IMG/VR virus record: IMGVR_UViG_3300037189_010516
Coordinates: 1-43,273 of that record
From: a virus
Direction: 5' to 3' (one strand)
Length of the DNA stretch: 43,273 nucleotides
A model generated the notes under the pieces. It did not search any database and was not told where the DNA came from. It saw only the letters and a list, made by a program, of their open reading frames with translations. Made by a program: the position numbers and the translations under genes. How positions within the stretch are numbered: position 1 is the first letter of the stretch; every line of letters begins with the position of its first letter. This document shows, piece by piece, positions 17,860 through 25,830 of the stretch.

Positions 17860-19346
17860 TTACTTGGGGGATATCAGCTAACAGTCATAATGCGGCCGTT
17901 GCCGTGTTTGCTGACGAACATCTGATATTTGCTTCAGAGACAGAACGCTGGAGCGGAATTAAAAACGATCCTAATCTTAATAAAGATCTAATCTACTATC
18001 TAAACTCTCGCAACCTTACTCCTGATCGTGTAGTTTGGTACGAAAAGCCTTTGCTGAAAACATTTAGACAACTTGAAGCAGGCCAAGGCTGGCGCTATCG
18101 AGAAAACAATATCAAAAAATATTTAAAAGAGTATCTACCAAGTACACCTATAAAGTATATAAGCCATCACAAAAGCCATGCGGCTGGTGGGTACTGTACC
18201 AGCGGGTTTGATCAAGCCTGCATACTTGTAATAGATGCTATTGGAGAATACGAAACACTTACCATATGGAGTGGGGAAGGTAGTAAGTTAACTAAACTAT
18301 ACAGCTTAGAGTATCCAAACAGCATAGGACTTTGGTATAGCGCAATGACACAGCGATGTGGGTTGGCGCCAAACGAAGAAGAGTATATCCTAATGGGCAT
18401 GGCCGCATACGGCGACCCTAAGAAATACTTTAATAGAATATTATCAGACTTCTTTAGTTTCCCCGATGATGAATGGAATCATATTTTTCGTTTGAAAGAA
18501 AACCTACATCGTGGATGCAGGTCATGGGCACTGGAACTTAGCACAGAGCAAGATTTATTTGACATCGCAGCCGCAACACAAGCAGTGTACGAAACAGTAT
18601 TTGAACGTGTTCTACAGTACGCTACAAAATTATCATCAAGCCGTAATTTAGTATTCATGGGCGGATGTGCGTTAAACTGTGTAGCAAACAAACTAACTGG
18701 CAAGTATTTTGATAATACATGGATAATGCCAGCGCCGGGCGATAGTGGTAGTGCTATTGGTGCGGTATATGCATCAAAGCCGCATTGGCGAATGCAACCG
18801 TATGAATTCACTCCATTGCTTGGATACGAGATGCGTGGAAATGCAAACAACTACGAAATTGTATCTTATCTAGAAAAGAATCAGATATGCGGCGTTGCTA
18901 GAGGTCAAGCAGAATTTGGGCCACGTGCATTAGGTAACAGAAGCCTGCTTGCAGATCCACGTGGTAATGATATAAAGGAAAAAGTAAATGCAATTAAACA
19001 ACGACAACAATTTAGACCATTCGCTCCCGCAATTTTGGAGGAGTTATGTGACACTTACTTTGATATGCCTAGCGGTTGGAATAACAGTAGGTATATGCAA
19101 GTCGTCGCTCGTTGTAGGGTTCCTTACTTATTTCCTGCTATCGTTCATGCTGACGGGACTTCTCGTGTTCAAACTGTCCCAAAAGATGGAAGCAAGTTTA
19201 GAGAACTCTTAGAACTATGGTATGCTCGGACAGGATGTCCTATGTTGCTGAATACCAGCTTGAACATTAAAGGCAAGCCAATGGTAAACAGTAGGGATGA
19301 TGCGTTAGATTTTCAAAACACTTACAATATTAAAGTGTTTACGTAG
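17856..19346 (+). CDS. NodU/CmcH-family carbamoyltransferase
   Basis: 496 residues. The N-terminal Kae1/TsaD-like half has HHKSHAAGGY (104-113), the metal and carbamoyl-AMP histidine motif, and VIDAIGEYETLTIW, then GGCALNCVANKL. The C-terminal half has AEFGPRALGNRSLLADPR (about 349-366) and a NTSLNIKGKPMV end, all diagnostic for O-carbamoyltransferases such as NodU, CmcH and TobZ. These use carbamoyl phosphate and ATP to carbamoylate hydroxyl groups of sugars or small molecules. T4-like cyanophages often carry this gene. Its place after four glycosyltransferases suggests that it carbamoylates a sugar made or moved by them; that link is inference. Confidence 0.93.
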   Translation: MITWGISANSHNAAVAVFADEHLIFASETERWSGIKNDPNLNKDLIYYLNSRNLTPDRVVWYEKPLLKTFRQLEAGQGWRYRENNIKKYLKEYLPSTPIKYISHHKSHAAGGYCTSGFDQACILVIDAIGEYETLTIWSGEGSKLTKLYSLEYPNSIGLWYSAMTQRCGLAPNEEEYILMGMAAYGDPKKYFNRILSDFFSFPDDEWNHIFRLKENLHRGCRSWALELSTEQDLFDIAAATQAVYETVFERVLQYATKLSSSRNLVFMGGCALNCVANKLTGKYFDNTWIMPAPGDSGSAIGAVYASKPHWRMQPYEFTPLLGYEMRGNANNYEIVSYLEKNQICGVARGQAEFGPRALGNRSLLADPRGNDIKEKVNAIKQRQQFRPFAPAILEELCDTYFDMPSGWNNSRYMQVVARCRVPYLFPAIVHADGTSRVQTVPKDGSKFRELLELWYARTGCPMLLNTSLNIKGKPMVNSRDDALDFQNTYNIKVFT

Positions 19347-20100
19347 CCCAGCCAAAACCTTTTAGCATTATTTTTAAACTACTATTATCTGGTAGTTTAT
19401 CTGAAACCAGTTGCGCAAATTCACGGTCTTCAGTACATTGTGAACCAATCACAGCCATAACTTCATAACTAGACATCCAGTATGTAGATGAAGTCTGTAC
19501 TACCAGTTTAGATATATTGATGTCAGCTTCCATTACTGCCGCTACTTGTCTGCGTATATCCCCGTTCTGGCCAAATTCACTTGCAAGAGCCCCGGGCGCT
19601 GTAGTAGGATCTAATGCAATTCCTCTTACTAATGCTATACGATTTTCATCTTGTCTTAACTGCTCAGCTTGCATAGCATCTGCTTGATCTTGTGTTAATT
19701 GATTCTGCGCAACTAACATTTCTTTATATTGATTAAATGCATCTATAGCTTGAGCTTGTAAATGATTAGATTCGTTGTTTGTTTTTTCAATGTCTAATTG
19801 TTGTTGCCATAATCTCATAGCTTCAGCATCTTGCAGGGCTTGTGCATTTAAGATTTCATAATCGACAATAGCTTGGTATGCTGAGGCTGATTGATCTAAT
19901 CCTAACGGGTATCCTACAGGATTTAATGTAAACCAATTGCCGTCTATATTAAATTTTAACGTTCTTGTTTCTGATGTAGGAGTTTCTGTTAATGTCCATA
20001 CCTGGCCTAGTAAGTCGTAAGGGCAATTGCCAGAACAAATTATCTGATCGTTGCTATCGAATATTTGATATAGTATTAGGCTGGTTGAAAGGTTAGGCAT
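19339..20100 (-). CDS. structural-type hypothetical protein with coiled coil
   Basis: 253 residues. The N-terminal ~70 residues are beta-rich (SLILYQIFDSNDQIICSGNC, then TRTLKFNIDGNWFTLNPVGY). Residues of about 85-165 are strongly helical and Gln/Ala/Glu-rich (QALQDAEAMRLWQQQLDIEK, then QAQAIDAFNQYKEMLVAQNQ), probably a coiled coil. The C-terminal part (SSTYWMSSYEVMAVIGSQ) looks globular. This layout fits a tail-fibre tip or fibre-associated protein. No named family was recognised. It overlaps the upstream gene by 25 nt and the carbamoyltransferase, head to head at the 3' ends, by 8 nt. Confidence 0.6.
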   Translation of the reverse strand: MPNLSTSLILYQIFDSNDQIICSGNCPYDLLGQVWTLTETPTSETRTLKFNIDGNWFTLNPVGYPLGLDQSASAYQAIVDYEILNAQALQDAEAMRLWQQQLDIEKTNNESNHLQAQAIDAFNQYKEMLVAQNQLTQDQADAMQAEQLRQDENRIALVRGIALDPTTAPGALASEFGQNGDIRRQVAAVMEADINISKLVVQTSSTYWMSSYEVMAVIGSQCTEDREFAQLVSDKLPDNSSLKIMLKGFGWAT

Positions 20101-20807
20101 AATTTCATTAGGTCTTGGTATTTTGATGTTAAATCAATTTGAGTTCCAAATAGCTTACTCAATAGCTGTGATATTGCTGAAGGACTATTAATTAGACGTT
20201 GTGCCTTTTCAACATACTCATCACGAGTAATTTCTCCTTTTATGTCACCAATAAGAAAATAGCGTTGAGTTCCTGGATCATAGTACAATCTTTTTAATGT
20301 ATCAAGTGACTCAGGGTATACTGGTTCTGTTGGAGTTGCAATTACTGTATCTATTAAACCTATAAGGCTTTGTTCAGCTTTTATTGATTCAGCTACATAT
20401 ATATCAACAATGTCTGCTGGGTTAGAAGTTTGAATTAGATTCAATACATTAATACCCATAGTATTAAAAGGTCTAACTTGCTCAACGTATGTATAAACTA
20501 TTCCCCACAATGTAACAGCTTCTATTACAGTTGGCTTTTCTATCGCTATACTGTTATTAGTATCTGCCGCATTGCTTAACAGTTGTTTTCTTGTGTAGTC
20601 AGCAGTATGATCACCTGCTACTAATATATAAGATTGTCCGTTATAATCAAAATAGCCACAATATGTAGGATCGTATAAGAAATATCCAGTAGGAGCTGTT
20701 TCCCAAATTCTACTTGAATCTGGGTGAAATCTTGGTAGATTGATATGAAACTCGTCAGCTCTAGACGGAGTCCATGAAAGTATTTTTTGTTGCAGGATAT
20801 CTAGCAT
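20076..20807 (-). CDS. structural-type hypothetical protein
   Basis: 243 residues from ATG 20807 (MLDILQQKILSWTPSRADEF). A TTG at 20822 (giving MVNKD...) is an alternative. It has FHINLPRFHPDSS, a tyrosine-rich patch (TGYFLYDPTYCGYFDYNG) and a later REDYVEKA-like segment (ITRDEYVEKAQRLINS). Nothing catalytic is visible. It is in operon with a beta/coiled-coil protein, so a virion or assembly role is likely but not shown. A GTAAATA string lies 5 nt before the ATG, resembling a degenerate late box; I give this little weight inside an operon. Confidence 0.58.
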   Translation of the reverse strand: MLDILQQKILSWTPSRADEFHINLPRFHPDSSRIWETAPTGYFLYDPTYCGYFDYNGQSYILVAGDHTADYTRKQLLSNAADTNNSIAIEKPTVIEAVTLWGIVYTYVEQVRPFNTMGINVLNLIQTSNPADIVDIYVAESIKAEQSLIGLIDTVIATPTEPVYPESLDTLKRLYYDPGTQRYFLIGDIKGEITRDEYVEKAQRLINSPSAISQLLSKLFGTQIDLTSKYQDLMKLCLTFQPA

Positions 20808-20824
20808 ATCTTTATTTACCAATT

Positions 20825-21475
20825 TTATGTTTGGGTGTCTTCATCATTAACTGCGTACATTTTTGTGTAAATTTCTTCAAGTGCATTGTCAGGCCAAGAA
20901 GAATTTTTGTAAACATGTTCTTCTAGATATTTAAAATCAAACCTGCCTTGCTCTGTTTTAGCTCGTATAATTTGAGATTCTTCTGGACTAAACGCTGGCA
21001 TCATTATCTCCATACCAACTGGCTGTTCCCCGTATGTAAAACAATTAAAAAATCCAAATGTTTTGAGATTTTTATCTTCATCTATAAAGAAATATTCTGG
21101 ATCCATAGTGACTTTGTATACTTTTTCTTGTCTAAAATCCATGCACATCTGTGTCAGCTGATCTTTCCAATCAGGGCAATACTGATCTAATGTTTCGCCT
21201 CTATCAAGGATGTCTTTACAGAAGTGTCCTCCAAATCTTAGATAGACTCTCCATCCATCTCTGTTTTCTTGTCCAAACTGTGGGCACCATTTGTATTTAG
21301 ATAACGGTCCTGTTACATGATTAAGGTCCCGCACAAAGCATGATCTTACAAATAGTAAAGAGCATGTTGGGCGTTCTACGTATGCTGTGCAAATGTAACT
21401 GTTATCTTTGGCCTTATAAAGATGAAAAATTCCTTCTTTGATAAATTCCCAATTTTCGCTCATCGGTTCTCTCAT
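20825..21475 (-). CDS. kinase-fold-like protein, paralogue 1 of 3
   Basis: 216 residues from ATG 21475 (MREPMSENWEFIKEG), preceded by an ideal GGAGG 4 nt upstream. The longer open frame beyond it overlaps the previous gene and is not needed. The core CPDWKDQLTQMCMDF, then KVYKVTMDPEYFFIDEDKNL and KTFGFFNC aligns with the genes at 28435 and 33560. The spacing looks like a protein-kinase or aminoglycoside-phosphotransferase catalytic loop followed by the DFG strand. The catalytic HxD Asp seems absent (TMDPEYF), so it may be a pseudokinase or a different chemistry. It ends SSWPDNALEEIYTKMY, as paralogue 3 does. It follows a 2OG hydroxylase gene. Confidence 0.55.
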   Translation of the reverse strand: MREPMSENWEFIKEGIFHLYKAKDNSYICTAYVERPTCSLLFVRSCFVRDLNHVTGPLSKYKWCPQFGQENRDGWRVYLRFGGHFCKDILDRGETLDQYCPDWKDQLTQMCMDFRQEKVYKVTMDPEYFFIDEDKNLKTFGFFNCFTYGEQPVGMEIMMPAFSPEESQIIRAKTEQGRFDFKYLEEHVYKNSSWPDNALEEIYTKMYAVNDEDTQT

Positions 21476-22248
21476 ATTACCTCCGTAATTACTAAATGAA
21501 CTCGTGGAGTATCTCCATAGTTTATAACGGTATGTTCTATAGCTGTGGGGAAAAATTGCCAAGCCGTTCCTGCTGGCATGTGCATTTTTACAGTTTCTGA
21601 AGTTGTTTTGAACAACCAATAAACGTTAGAGTTTGTTACTACAGGTATGTGATATCGCACAGGAGTTCTAGAGCTATCAATGTGGAAATTGTATCCTTCT
21701 TTAGAGTTGATCCACATGAATGCGGCTCTTCCTTTAAATGGCTGTCCATATGTAACTTTGTGAAAATCAAATATATCTTGTATTATCTTTTCAAGGTACG
21801 TGCCGTTTAGTTCTTCTAATAACTCTGTATAATCAGCAGGATTCACATCTTGAGCAAATATATGCTCAAATTGTCCTTTGTATTTTTTCCATCTATCCGG
21901 ACCCGTTAGACCCGGCAAATGATTAAGATTCATATCCCATGCTATAGCTTTTATGTCAGGATCTATTTGTTTGTTTTTAAAATCTTCTGTCTTGATAAAA
22001 TCTAAAAAGGTCATATTGGATTGTGAGAACAAAGTTGCTAACCTAGCTGACTCTTTAGCTTCTTCTTCAATGAATTGATTATAATCTAAACCTAAATTAG
22101 AAAACAATTCATAAAAACTTTGTTCTAACAATGCTTGATCAACTGAAACGTCTATAGGAAATAGATAAGGTTTCATAACATCAACTTCTCTGTAAGAGTT
22201 TAGCTGATCAATAGCATCTGCGTTTTGTCTTATTCCGTAGATTGTCAT
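21472..22248 (-). CDS. Asp/Asn beta-hydroxylase-like 2OG oxygenase
   Basis: 258 residues. FHIDSSRTPVRYHIPVVTN (about 189-207) holds the HxD pair and the R and H typical of the aspartyl/asparaginyl hydroxylase family. AWQFFPTAIEHTVINYGDTPRVHLVITEVI at the C-terminus holds the distal histidine (EHTV) and the 2OG arginine (TPRVHLVI). A long N-terminal part of about 150 residues has a helical start and no family match that I recognise. The stop overlaps the next gene by 4 nt, with GGAGG inside the end. The substrate is unknown. Confidence 0.8.
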   Translation of the reverse strand: MTIYGIRQNADAIDQLNSYREVDVMKPYLFPIDVSVDQALLEQSFYELFSNLGLDYNQFIEEEAKESARLATLFSQSNMTFLDFIKTEDFKNKQIDPDIKAIAWDMNLNHLPGLTGPDRWKKYKGQFEHIFAQDVNPADYTELLEELNGTYLEKIIQDIFDFHKVTYGQPFKGRAAFMWINSKEGYNFHIDSSRTPVRYHIPVVTNSNVYWLFKTTSETVKMHMPAGTAWQFFPTAIEHTVINYGDTPRVHLVITEVI

Positions 22249-22249
22249 A

Positions 22250-23404
22250 TTAATATAATTTACTAAAATCTAGTTCGCTAACATCATTAGAATATAATTG
22301 GTATCGAACTGGCGGATGATCTGGTAAGGTCATCTTTTTATTTGTTTCTATATCTCTTCTTATAACTTGATGTAAGAAATTTGTTAGACCGTCGCTTGTA
22401 AAGTTACAATAAGGGCCACTACGCAACTCCTCCATGTGTATATCTGTTTCATCACACCATTGAATTAATCTAAATAATTGCCCATCTATCTTCACCATTA
22501 CATGATATATGTTATCGTCCCAGTTAGCTAACTCGAATGTTTTGTTATGTTTGGCGCACCAATCTTTAGTAATTTTATAAATGTCACTCACGTACATACG
22601 CTCTTGTTCAGGATATCGTCCAATATCGCTTCCGTATCGTATTCTAAACATTACTGGGTTCCAATTACTTGATGTCGTTTCTTCAAGTATATCTTCTAAC
22701 TCGCTAATGCTACTCATTGTGTAACTGATGTAGGCCAATGGCATGCCAAGTGTGTTTGCGTTTTCAATTGCAGTTATTTGTTTATTCCTAATAGTCTTAT
22801 TGTCTAGGTAACTTGGATGATTCAATCCTATGCATAGCCCATATAATCCTGCTTGCTTACAACTTGATAAAAAATCTATATCTGCAAACCTAATACCGTT
22901 AGTCATAACCAATAGCTCGTGCCACTTAAATGTATCTACTATTTGTTTAATTAACAAAATAAAATCTTTATGTAAACTTGCTTCTGCTCCTGCAAGCATT
23001 AATCCTGTTCCAGGACGATACCATTTTGCAATTTGATTGACTATTTCATCTACACTCTTATCAACAATTTTATTATCTGGCATATGATAGCAATGTGGGC
23101 AATCAGCATTGCATTTATCGCTAACTTCAAATAGTACACAGTTAGTTTCAAATTTGCTTTTATCTGGATTTAGCGTAGTTAAAAAATTATAGTCACGCTC
23201 TATCATATGATGACTAACTCCGTGAAGAACACAACTCTTTGATAACCACAGTTGATTATCTTTATGATATGTGTATGCAGGAATGTGTTGATGGCATTGA
23301 TGGCACAAACTTACTGTAGGTGTTAATACTGTACCATCTATATTTGTCAATGCAACATCACAGTTGTTACTTGCAAATTGATTGAATTTGGTTATAACAT
23401 TCAT
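22250..23404 (-). CDS. radical SAM enzyme, Tes/MJ0619-like
   Basis: 384 residues. The 4Fe-4S motif is C98xxxC102xxC105 (KCNADCPHCYH). In front is a separate metal-type knuckle, C34xxC37 plus C58 and H61 (LCHQCHQHIPA, KSCVLHGVS), as in archaeal tetraether-lipid synthase-like (MJ0619 family) radical SAM proteins. LMLAGAEASLHKDF corresponds to the GGEP segment that holds the SAM amino group, with Ala-Gly-Ala-Glu replacing Gly-Gly-Glu-Pro. The protein at 29150 repeats the whole layout. The family attacks inert C-H bonds. The ATG overlaps the upstream hydroxylase stop (ATGA). Confidence 0.85.
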   Translation of the reverse strand: MNVITKFNQFASNNCDVALTNIDGTVLTPTVSLCHQCHQHIPAYTYHKDNQLWLSKSCVLHGVSHHMIERDYNFLTTLNPDKSKFETNCVLFEVSDKCNADCPHCYHMPDNKIVDKSVDEIVNQIAKWYRPGTGLMLAGAEASLHKDFILLIKQIVDTFKWHELLVMTNGIRFADIDFLSSCKQAGLYGLCIGLNHPSYLDNKTIRNKQITAIENANTLGMPLAYISYTMSSISELEDILEETTSSNWNPVMFRIRYGSDIGRYPEQERMYVSDIYKITKDWCAKHNKTFELANWDDNIYHVMVKIDGQLFRLIQWCDETDIHMEELRSGPYCNFTSDGLTNFLHQVIRRDIETNKKMTLPDHPPVRYQLYSNDVSELDFSKLY

Positions 23405-23982
23405 ATTACTAATTCTTTAGTTAGAATATTATCTACAGAGCTTAACGGTACTTTAAAAATTAAATGAGCTCGTTCAGTAGTACCTTTGTTAATAGTCCCA
23501 TGCGGAACAGTAGTGTTTACAAGATAAACGCTACCACATTCTAGTACAACTTCTTCGTCTTCGAATTGAAAATAACTGCTATCATTAGTTTCTATAGGAA
23601 TATGTATCTTAACATGCTCTTCATCATTGTATAGTTCTTTATCAATGTGAAATTCTATTTGCGCACCAGGGCCGTGTGTAGTAATAACCATTTGCTTTGC
23701 GTAAGGGAAAGCGTCTAATAGTTTCTTAGCAAAACCAAACATCAAAGGAGTAGGTGTATCAAATTTATAATTAGATGCTTCTTCGCCGGGCGCATCATAC
23801 GGAAAGCAAGGTTGGGTAGGATCAGCTAACTTAGTTTGCATTGCATAACTGTAACCATTTGGAAAAACCTTAGATCTATATTCCATAGACTGGTAATCTT
23901 TCTTGATTGTCTTGTAAAAAGAAGTCAATTCATCAAAAGAAAATTTAATATTGGACAGTTTTTCAACGTTAAATGTCAGCAT
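23401..23982 (-). CDS. Asp/Asn beta-hydroxylase-like 2OG oxygenase
   Basis: 193 residues from ATG 23982 (MLTFNVEKLSNIKFS). The longer frame to 24078 lies over the promoter and the divergent gene. The Fe(II) HxD is in QIEFHIDKELYN, followed by HIPIETNDSSYFQF. The distal histidine is in TTVPHGTINKG and the 2OG-binding Arg in TTERAHLIFKV. It sits right behind a TATAAATA late box ending 4 nt before the ATG, so the mRNA may be leaderless. It heads the operon that runs through radical SAM, hydroxylase and kinase-like genes to 19339. Confidence 0.82.
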   Translation of the reverse strand: MLTFNVEKLSNIKFSFDELTSFYKTIKKDYQSMEYRSKVFPNGYSYAMQTKLADPTQPCFPYDAPGEEASNYKFDTPTPLMFGFAKKLLDAFPYAKQMVITTHGPGAQIEFHIDKELYNDEEHVKIHIPIETNDSSYFQFEDEEVVLECGSVYLVNTTVPHGTINKGTTERAHLIFKVPLSSVDNILTKELVI

Positions 23983-23986
23983 GAAA

Positions 23987-23994
23987 TATTTATA
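23987..23994 (-). promoter_or_regulatory. late promoter box TATAAATA abutting a start codon
   Basis: A perfect T4 late consensus on the minus strand, followed by TTTC and the ATG at 23982. The same 18-base string (box, TTTC, ATGCTGA) with matching bases occurs at 34893-34911. The box overlaps the divergent plus-strand box by two bases. Confidence 0.8.
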
Positions 23995-24000
23995 TAAGTA
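23993..24000 (+). promoter_or_regulatory. variant late box TATAAGTA for the divergent Rossmann gene
   Basis: TATAAGTA ends 7 nt before ATG 24008. The same octamer, 5 nt before an ATG, occurs at 25818-25825, which supports it as a true variant of the late box. Confidence 0.6.
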
Positions 24001-24007
24001 CTTTACT

Positions 24008-24538
24008 ATGAAAATATTATGCACAGGCAATCCATCTAAGGGCATTGCACAATCTATACATAAATTATATCCAGACACTACCTTTTTATCTAGGTCAAAC
24101 GGATACGATTTAACTACACAAGACGGTATTGATAAATTTAAATCTATGTTGCCCGACTACGATGTGTTTATTAATCATAGTCAACTAACAGGCCAAACAC
24201 AACGCGACTTACTGACTTATGCAAGCGAAGCATGGTCTGAAGGATATGTTATTAATATAGGTAGTGTAATAGAATTTAAACGTTGGGAATGGTTAGAACC
24301 AACTGCCGCAGAAGAAAAAAGGCAACTAAGAGAACTTAGCTTAGAATTAAGCAGTCAGCATTTTAAAACTACTCATCTTATTGTTGGTGGACTGCAAAGC
24401 TGTAACGAAGATCCATTACGCATTCATACAGATCGTGTTGCAGAAACTATTAAATGGATTTTAGAAAATGAAAACCACATACCGTTAATATATGTGGATC
24501 ATGTCAATGACGAATTGATAAAACGTTATCTCAAATAA
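24008..24538 (+). CDS. short NAD(P)-binding Rossmann (SDR-like) protein
   Basis: 176 residues from ATG 24008 (MKILCTGNPSKGIAQSIHKL). The glycine-rich loop TGNPSKGIAQ (6-15) replaces the TGxxxGIG of short-chain dehydrogenases. DYDVFINHSQLTGQTQ corresponds to the NNAG strand, YVINIGSVIEF to the catalytic-Ser strand, and LIVGGLQSC to the later strand. The usual YxxxK catalytic pair is not evident (AAEEKRQLRELS lies where it is expected). It may bind a dinucleotide without standard SDR chemistry. It is a single-gene transcription unit, convergent with the gene at 24526 (13-bp overlap). Confidence 0.65.
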   Translation: MKILCTGNPSKGIAQSIHKLYPDTTFLSRSNGYDLTTQDGIDKFKSMLPDYDVFINHSQLTGQTQRDLLTYASEAWSEGYVINIGSVIEFKRWEWLEPTAAEEKRQLRELSLELSSQHFKTTHLIVGGLQSCNEDPLRIHTDRVAETIKWILENENHIPLIYVDHVNDELIKRYLK

Positions 24539-24858
24539 AGATTATAAAGATCTTTAGTAACTGTTATTTCTTCAGTGTTAACTGATACAGCTATTTTATT
24601 ATATTGATTGTATCTAACTTTAATAGGTTCTTGATAAGCAATAACAGGATCTTTTATATAGTGTTGAAATGCTTCTTTATTTTCAAACATCATTTCACAA
24701 TATTCAGTCATCCTATCATCCGATAATGAAACTTGTAGTGCTATTAGATGTCCAGGGTCAACATGTTCTTCTTCTATATAATCATACATGTCAGCATCGT
24801 ATCTAAAAAACTCAATGTCTTTATTAAGACGCACTGACGTTGTAACTACTTTATACAT
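24526..24858 (-). CDS. hypothetical protein paired with nitroreductase-like gene
   Basis: 110 residues from ATG 24858 (MYKVVTTSVRLNKDIEFF), which overlaps the upstream nitroreductase-like stop by 8 nt. An earlier TTG at 24867 is less likely. The layout is YKVVTTSVRL strand, a helix, LIALQVSLSDDRMTEYCEMMF, then FQHYIKDPVIAYQEPIKVRYN. This resembles a small alpha/beta dimeric domain such as the ABM-like fold, but I cannot confirm it. The function is unknown. Confidence 0.58.
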   Translation of the reverse strand: MYKVVTTSVRLNKDIEFFRYDADMYDYIEEEHVDPGHLIALQVSLSDDRMTEYCEMMFENKEAFQHYIKDPVIAYQEPIKVRYNQYNKIAVSVNTEEITVTKDLYNLYLR

Positions 24859-25780
24859 TCTCTTCAACAGTAACGTAATCTTTAGTTGTTAAAATACAAG
24901 TAACCATCATGTCATCGTTGTAGCGATTTTCAATTCCAACCCAGTTGTGAGGTTTGGTAGGATCTAATGCTTTGCCAATACAGATCCAAGGACGTGGAAC
25001 AAAGTTTTCTTTAGTATAGGTGCCGTACTTGACATGTAGAGTATCTTCTACACGAGCAACACGAGGATCAAACATATTAAAAGCATTACAGTATGCTACC
25101 TGGTAACCTTGAGCCAATGCAGTTAGACCAATTCGAGCATACAAATCGCCCATGTCAAACCAGTAACTTGTATCATATTGCTCAGGCGGTACGCTAATCA
25201 TCATAGGTGTTGTAACCATCTGTGGAGGGCGAATGTGTCCGTTAACATCACCAGCTGATCCCCAATAGATAGCCAATGCCGCTAATTTTTTACGGACATC
25301 TGCATCAGTTACAATGATCTTATATCCTGCACGTTTAGATAAAAACTCATCAATTAAACTGTTAATTTTATCAGTAGTAACTGGATCAACTGCTACTTCT
25401 GAATTAAATGTACGATGTGCATGTTTTAGTTTTTCTTGCTTTTCCTCGCCAACATATTCTTCTAGATCAACACGTTCCATTAGAACTTCAGCGCCATCTG
25501 CTGAGTTCTTCCATGCATACGCAATATTGTTTTCATGTAGGAAGTATCGTAAACTACCAACTGCTAATCCAATATGTTGCCATTTCTCAAAAGTATGCAC
25601 ATGCTCGGGCATAAATGCTTCATTTTCTCTACGGGGATCTAACATTAAAAATTCGTCTGTTAACGTGAATTTAACGCTAATCTTATCAGCAGTTTGGTTA
25701 ATGTCAACAGCATAAAATGTGCGGCCACAACGAACTGGGGCAAGATAGACAAGTTTTTTAACTGTTTTTAATAGGCTCAT
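24851..25780 (-). CDS. nitroreductase-like flavoprotein
   Basis: 309 residues. About 165-290 fits the nitroreductase fold: DVRKKLAALAIYWGSAGD, TTPMMISVPPEQYDTSYW, then GDLYARIGLTALAQGYQVAYCNAFN, which matches the dimer-interface helix and the Gly-rich turn before the C-N strand in phage and bacterial NfsA/BluB-like proteins, and finally PRPWICIGKAL. The N-terminal ~110 residues are extra and have no family match that I recognise. The typical role is FMN-dependent two-electron reduction; the substrate is unknown. GGAG lies 6 nt before ATG 25780, and a GATAAATA late box lies 25 nt upstream, so it has a normal leader, unlike its divergent neighbour. Confidence 0.6.
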   Translation of the reverse strand: MSLLKTVKKLVYLAPVRCGRTFYAVDINQTADKISVKFTLTDEFLMLDPRRENEAFMPEHVHTFEKWQHIGLAVGSLRYFLHENNIAYAWKNSADGAEVLMERVDLEEYVGEEKQEKLKHAHRTFNSEVAVDPVTTDKINSLIDEFLSKRAGYKIIVTDADVRKKLAALAIYWGSAGDVNGHIRPPQMVTTPMMISVPPEQYDTSYWFDMGDLYARIGLTALAQGYQVAYCNAFNMFDPRVARVEDTLHVKYGTYTKENFVPRPWICIGKALDPTKPHNWVGIENRYNDDMMVTCILTTKDYVTVEENV

Positions 25781-25799
25781 ATTGAACTCCGGTAATTTA

Positions 25800-25817
25800 T
25801 AGTGATATTTATCACTA
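25800..25817. repeat. 18-bp perfect inverted repeat inside a divergent promoter
   Basis: TAGTGATATTTATCACTA: 8-bp arms (TAGTGATA/TATCACTA) around a TT centre. The minus-strand late box lies in its core and the plus-strand TATAAGTA begins directly beside it. It could be an operator for a dimeric regulator or a chance symmetry of the AT-rich promoter. Confidence 0.6.
25806..25813 (-). promoter_or_regulatory. late-type box GATAAATA for nitroreductase-like operon
   Basis: GATAAATATC on the minus strand, 25 nt before ATG 25780, with GGAG inside the leader. Confidence 0.6.
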
Positions 25818-25825
25818 TATAAGTA
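25818..25825 (+). promoter_or_regulatory. variant late box TATAAGTA for the hydroxylase at 25831
   Basis: TATAAGTA ends 5 nt before ATG 25831 (GTAGT then ATG). There is no space for a Shine-Dalgarno, so the transcript should be leaderless or have one or two leader bases. Confidence 0.6.
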
Positions 25826-25830
25826 GTAGT

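Noticed and set aside
23983-24078. Extended N-terminus of the hydroxylase gene at 23401 up to 24078.
   Set aside because: The extension lies over the late promoter and the divergent gene, and the paralogous start at 34899 has the same short N-terminus.
24846-24859. The 14-base string AATGTATAAAGTAG occurs at the 24858 start (minus) and again at 37703-37716 (plus).
   Set aside because: Both are stop/start overlaps where the codons for N-V-stop and M-Y-K coincide, so similar sequence is expected; the rest of the genes differ.
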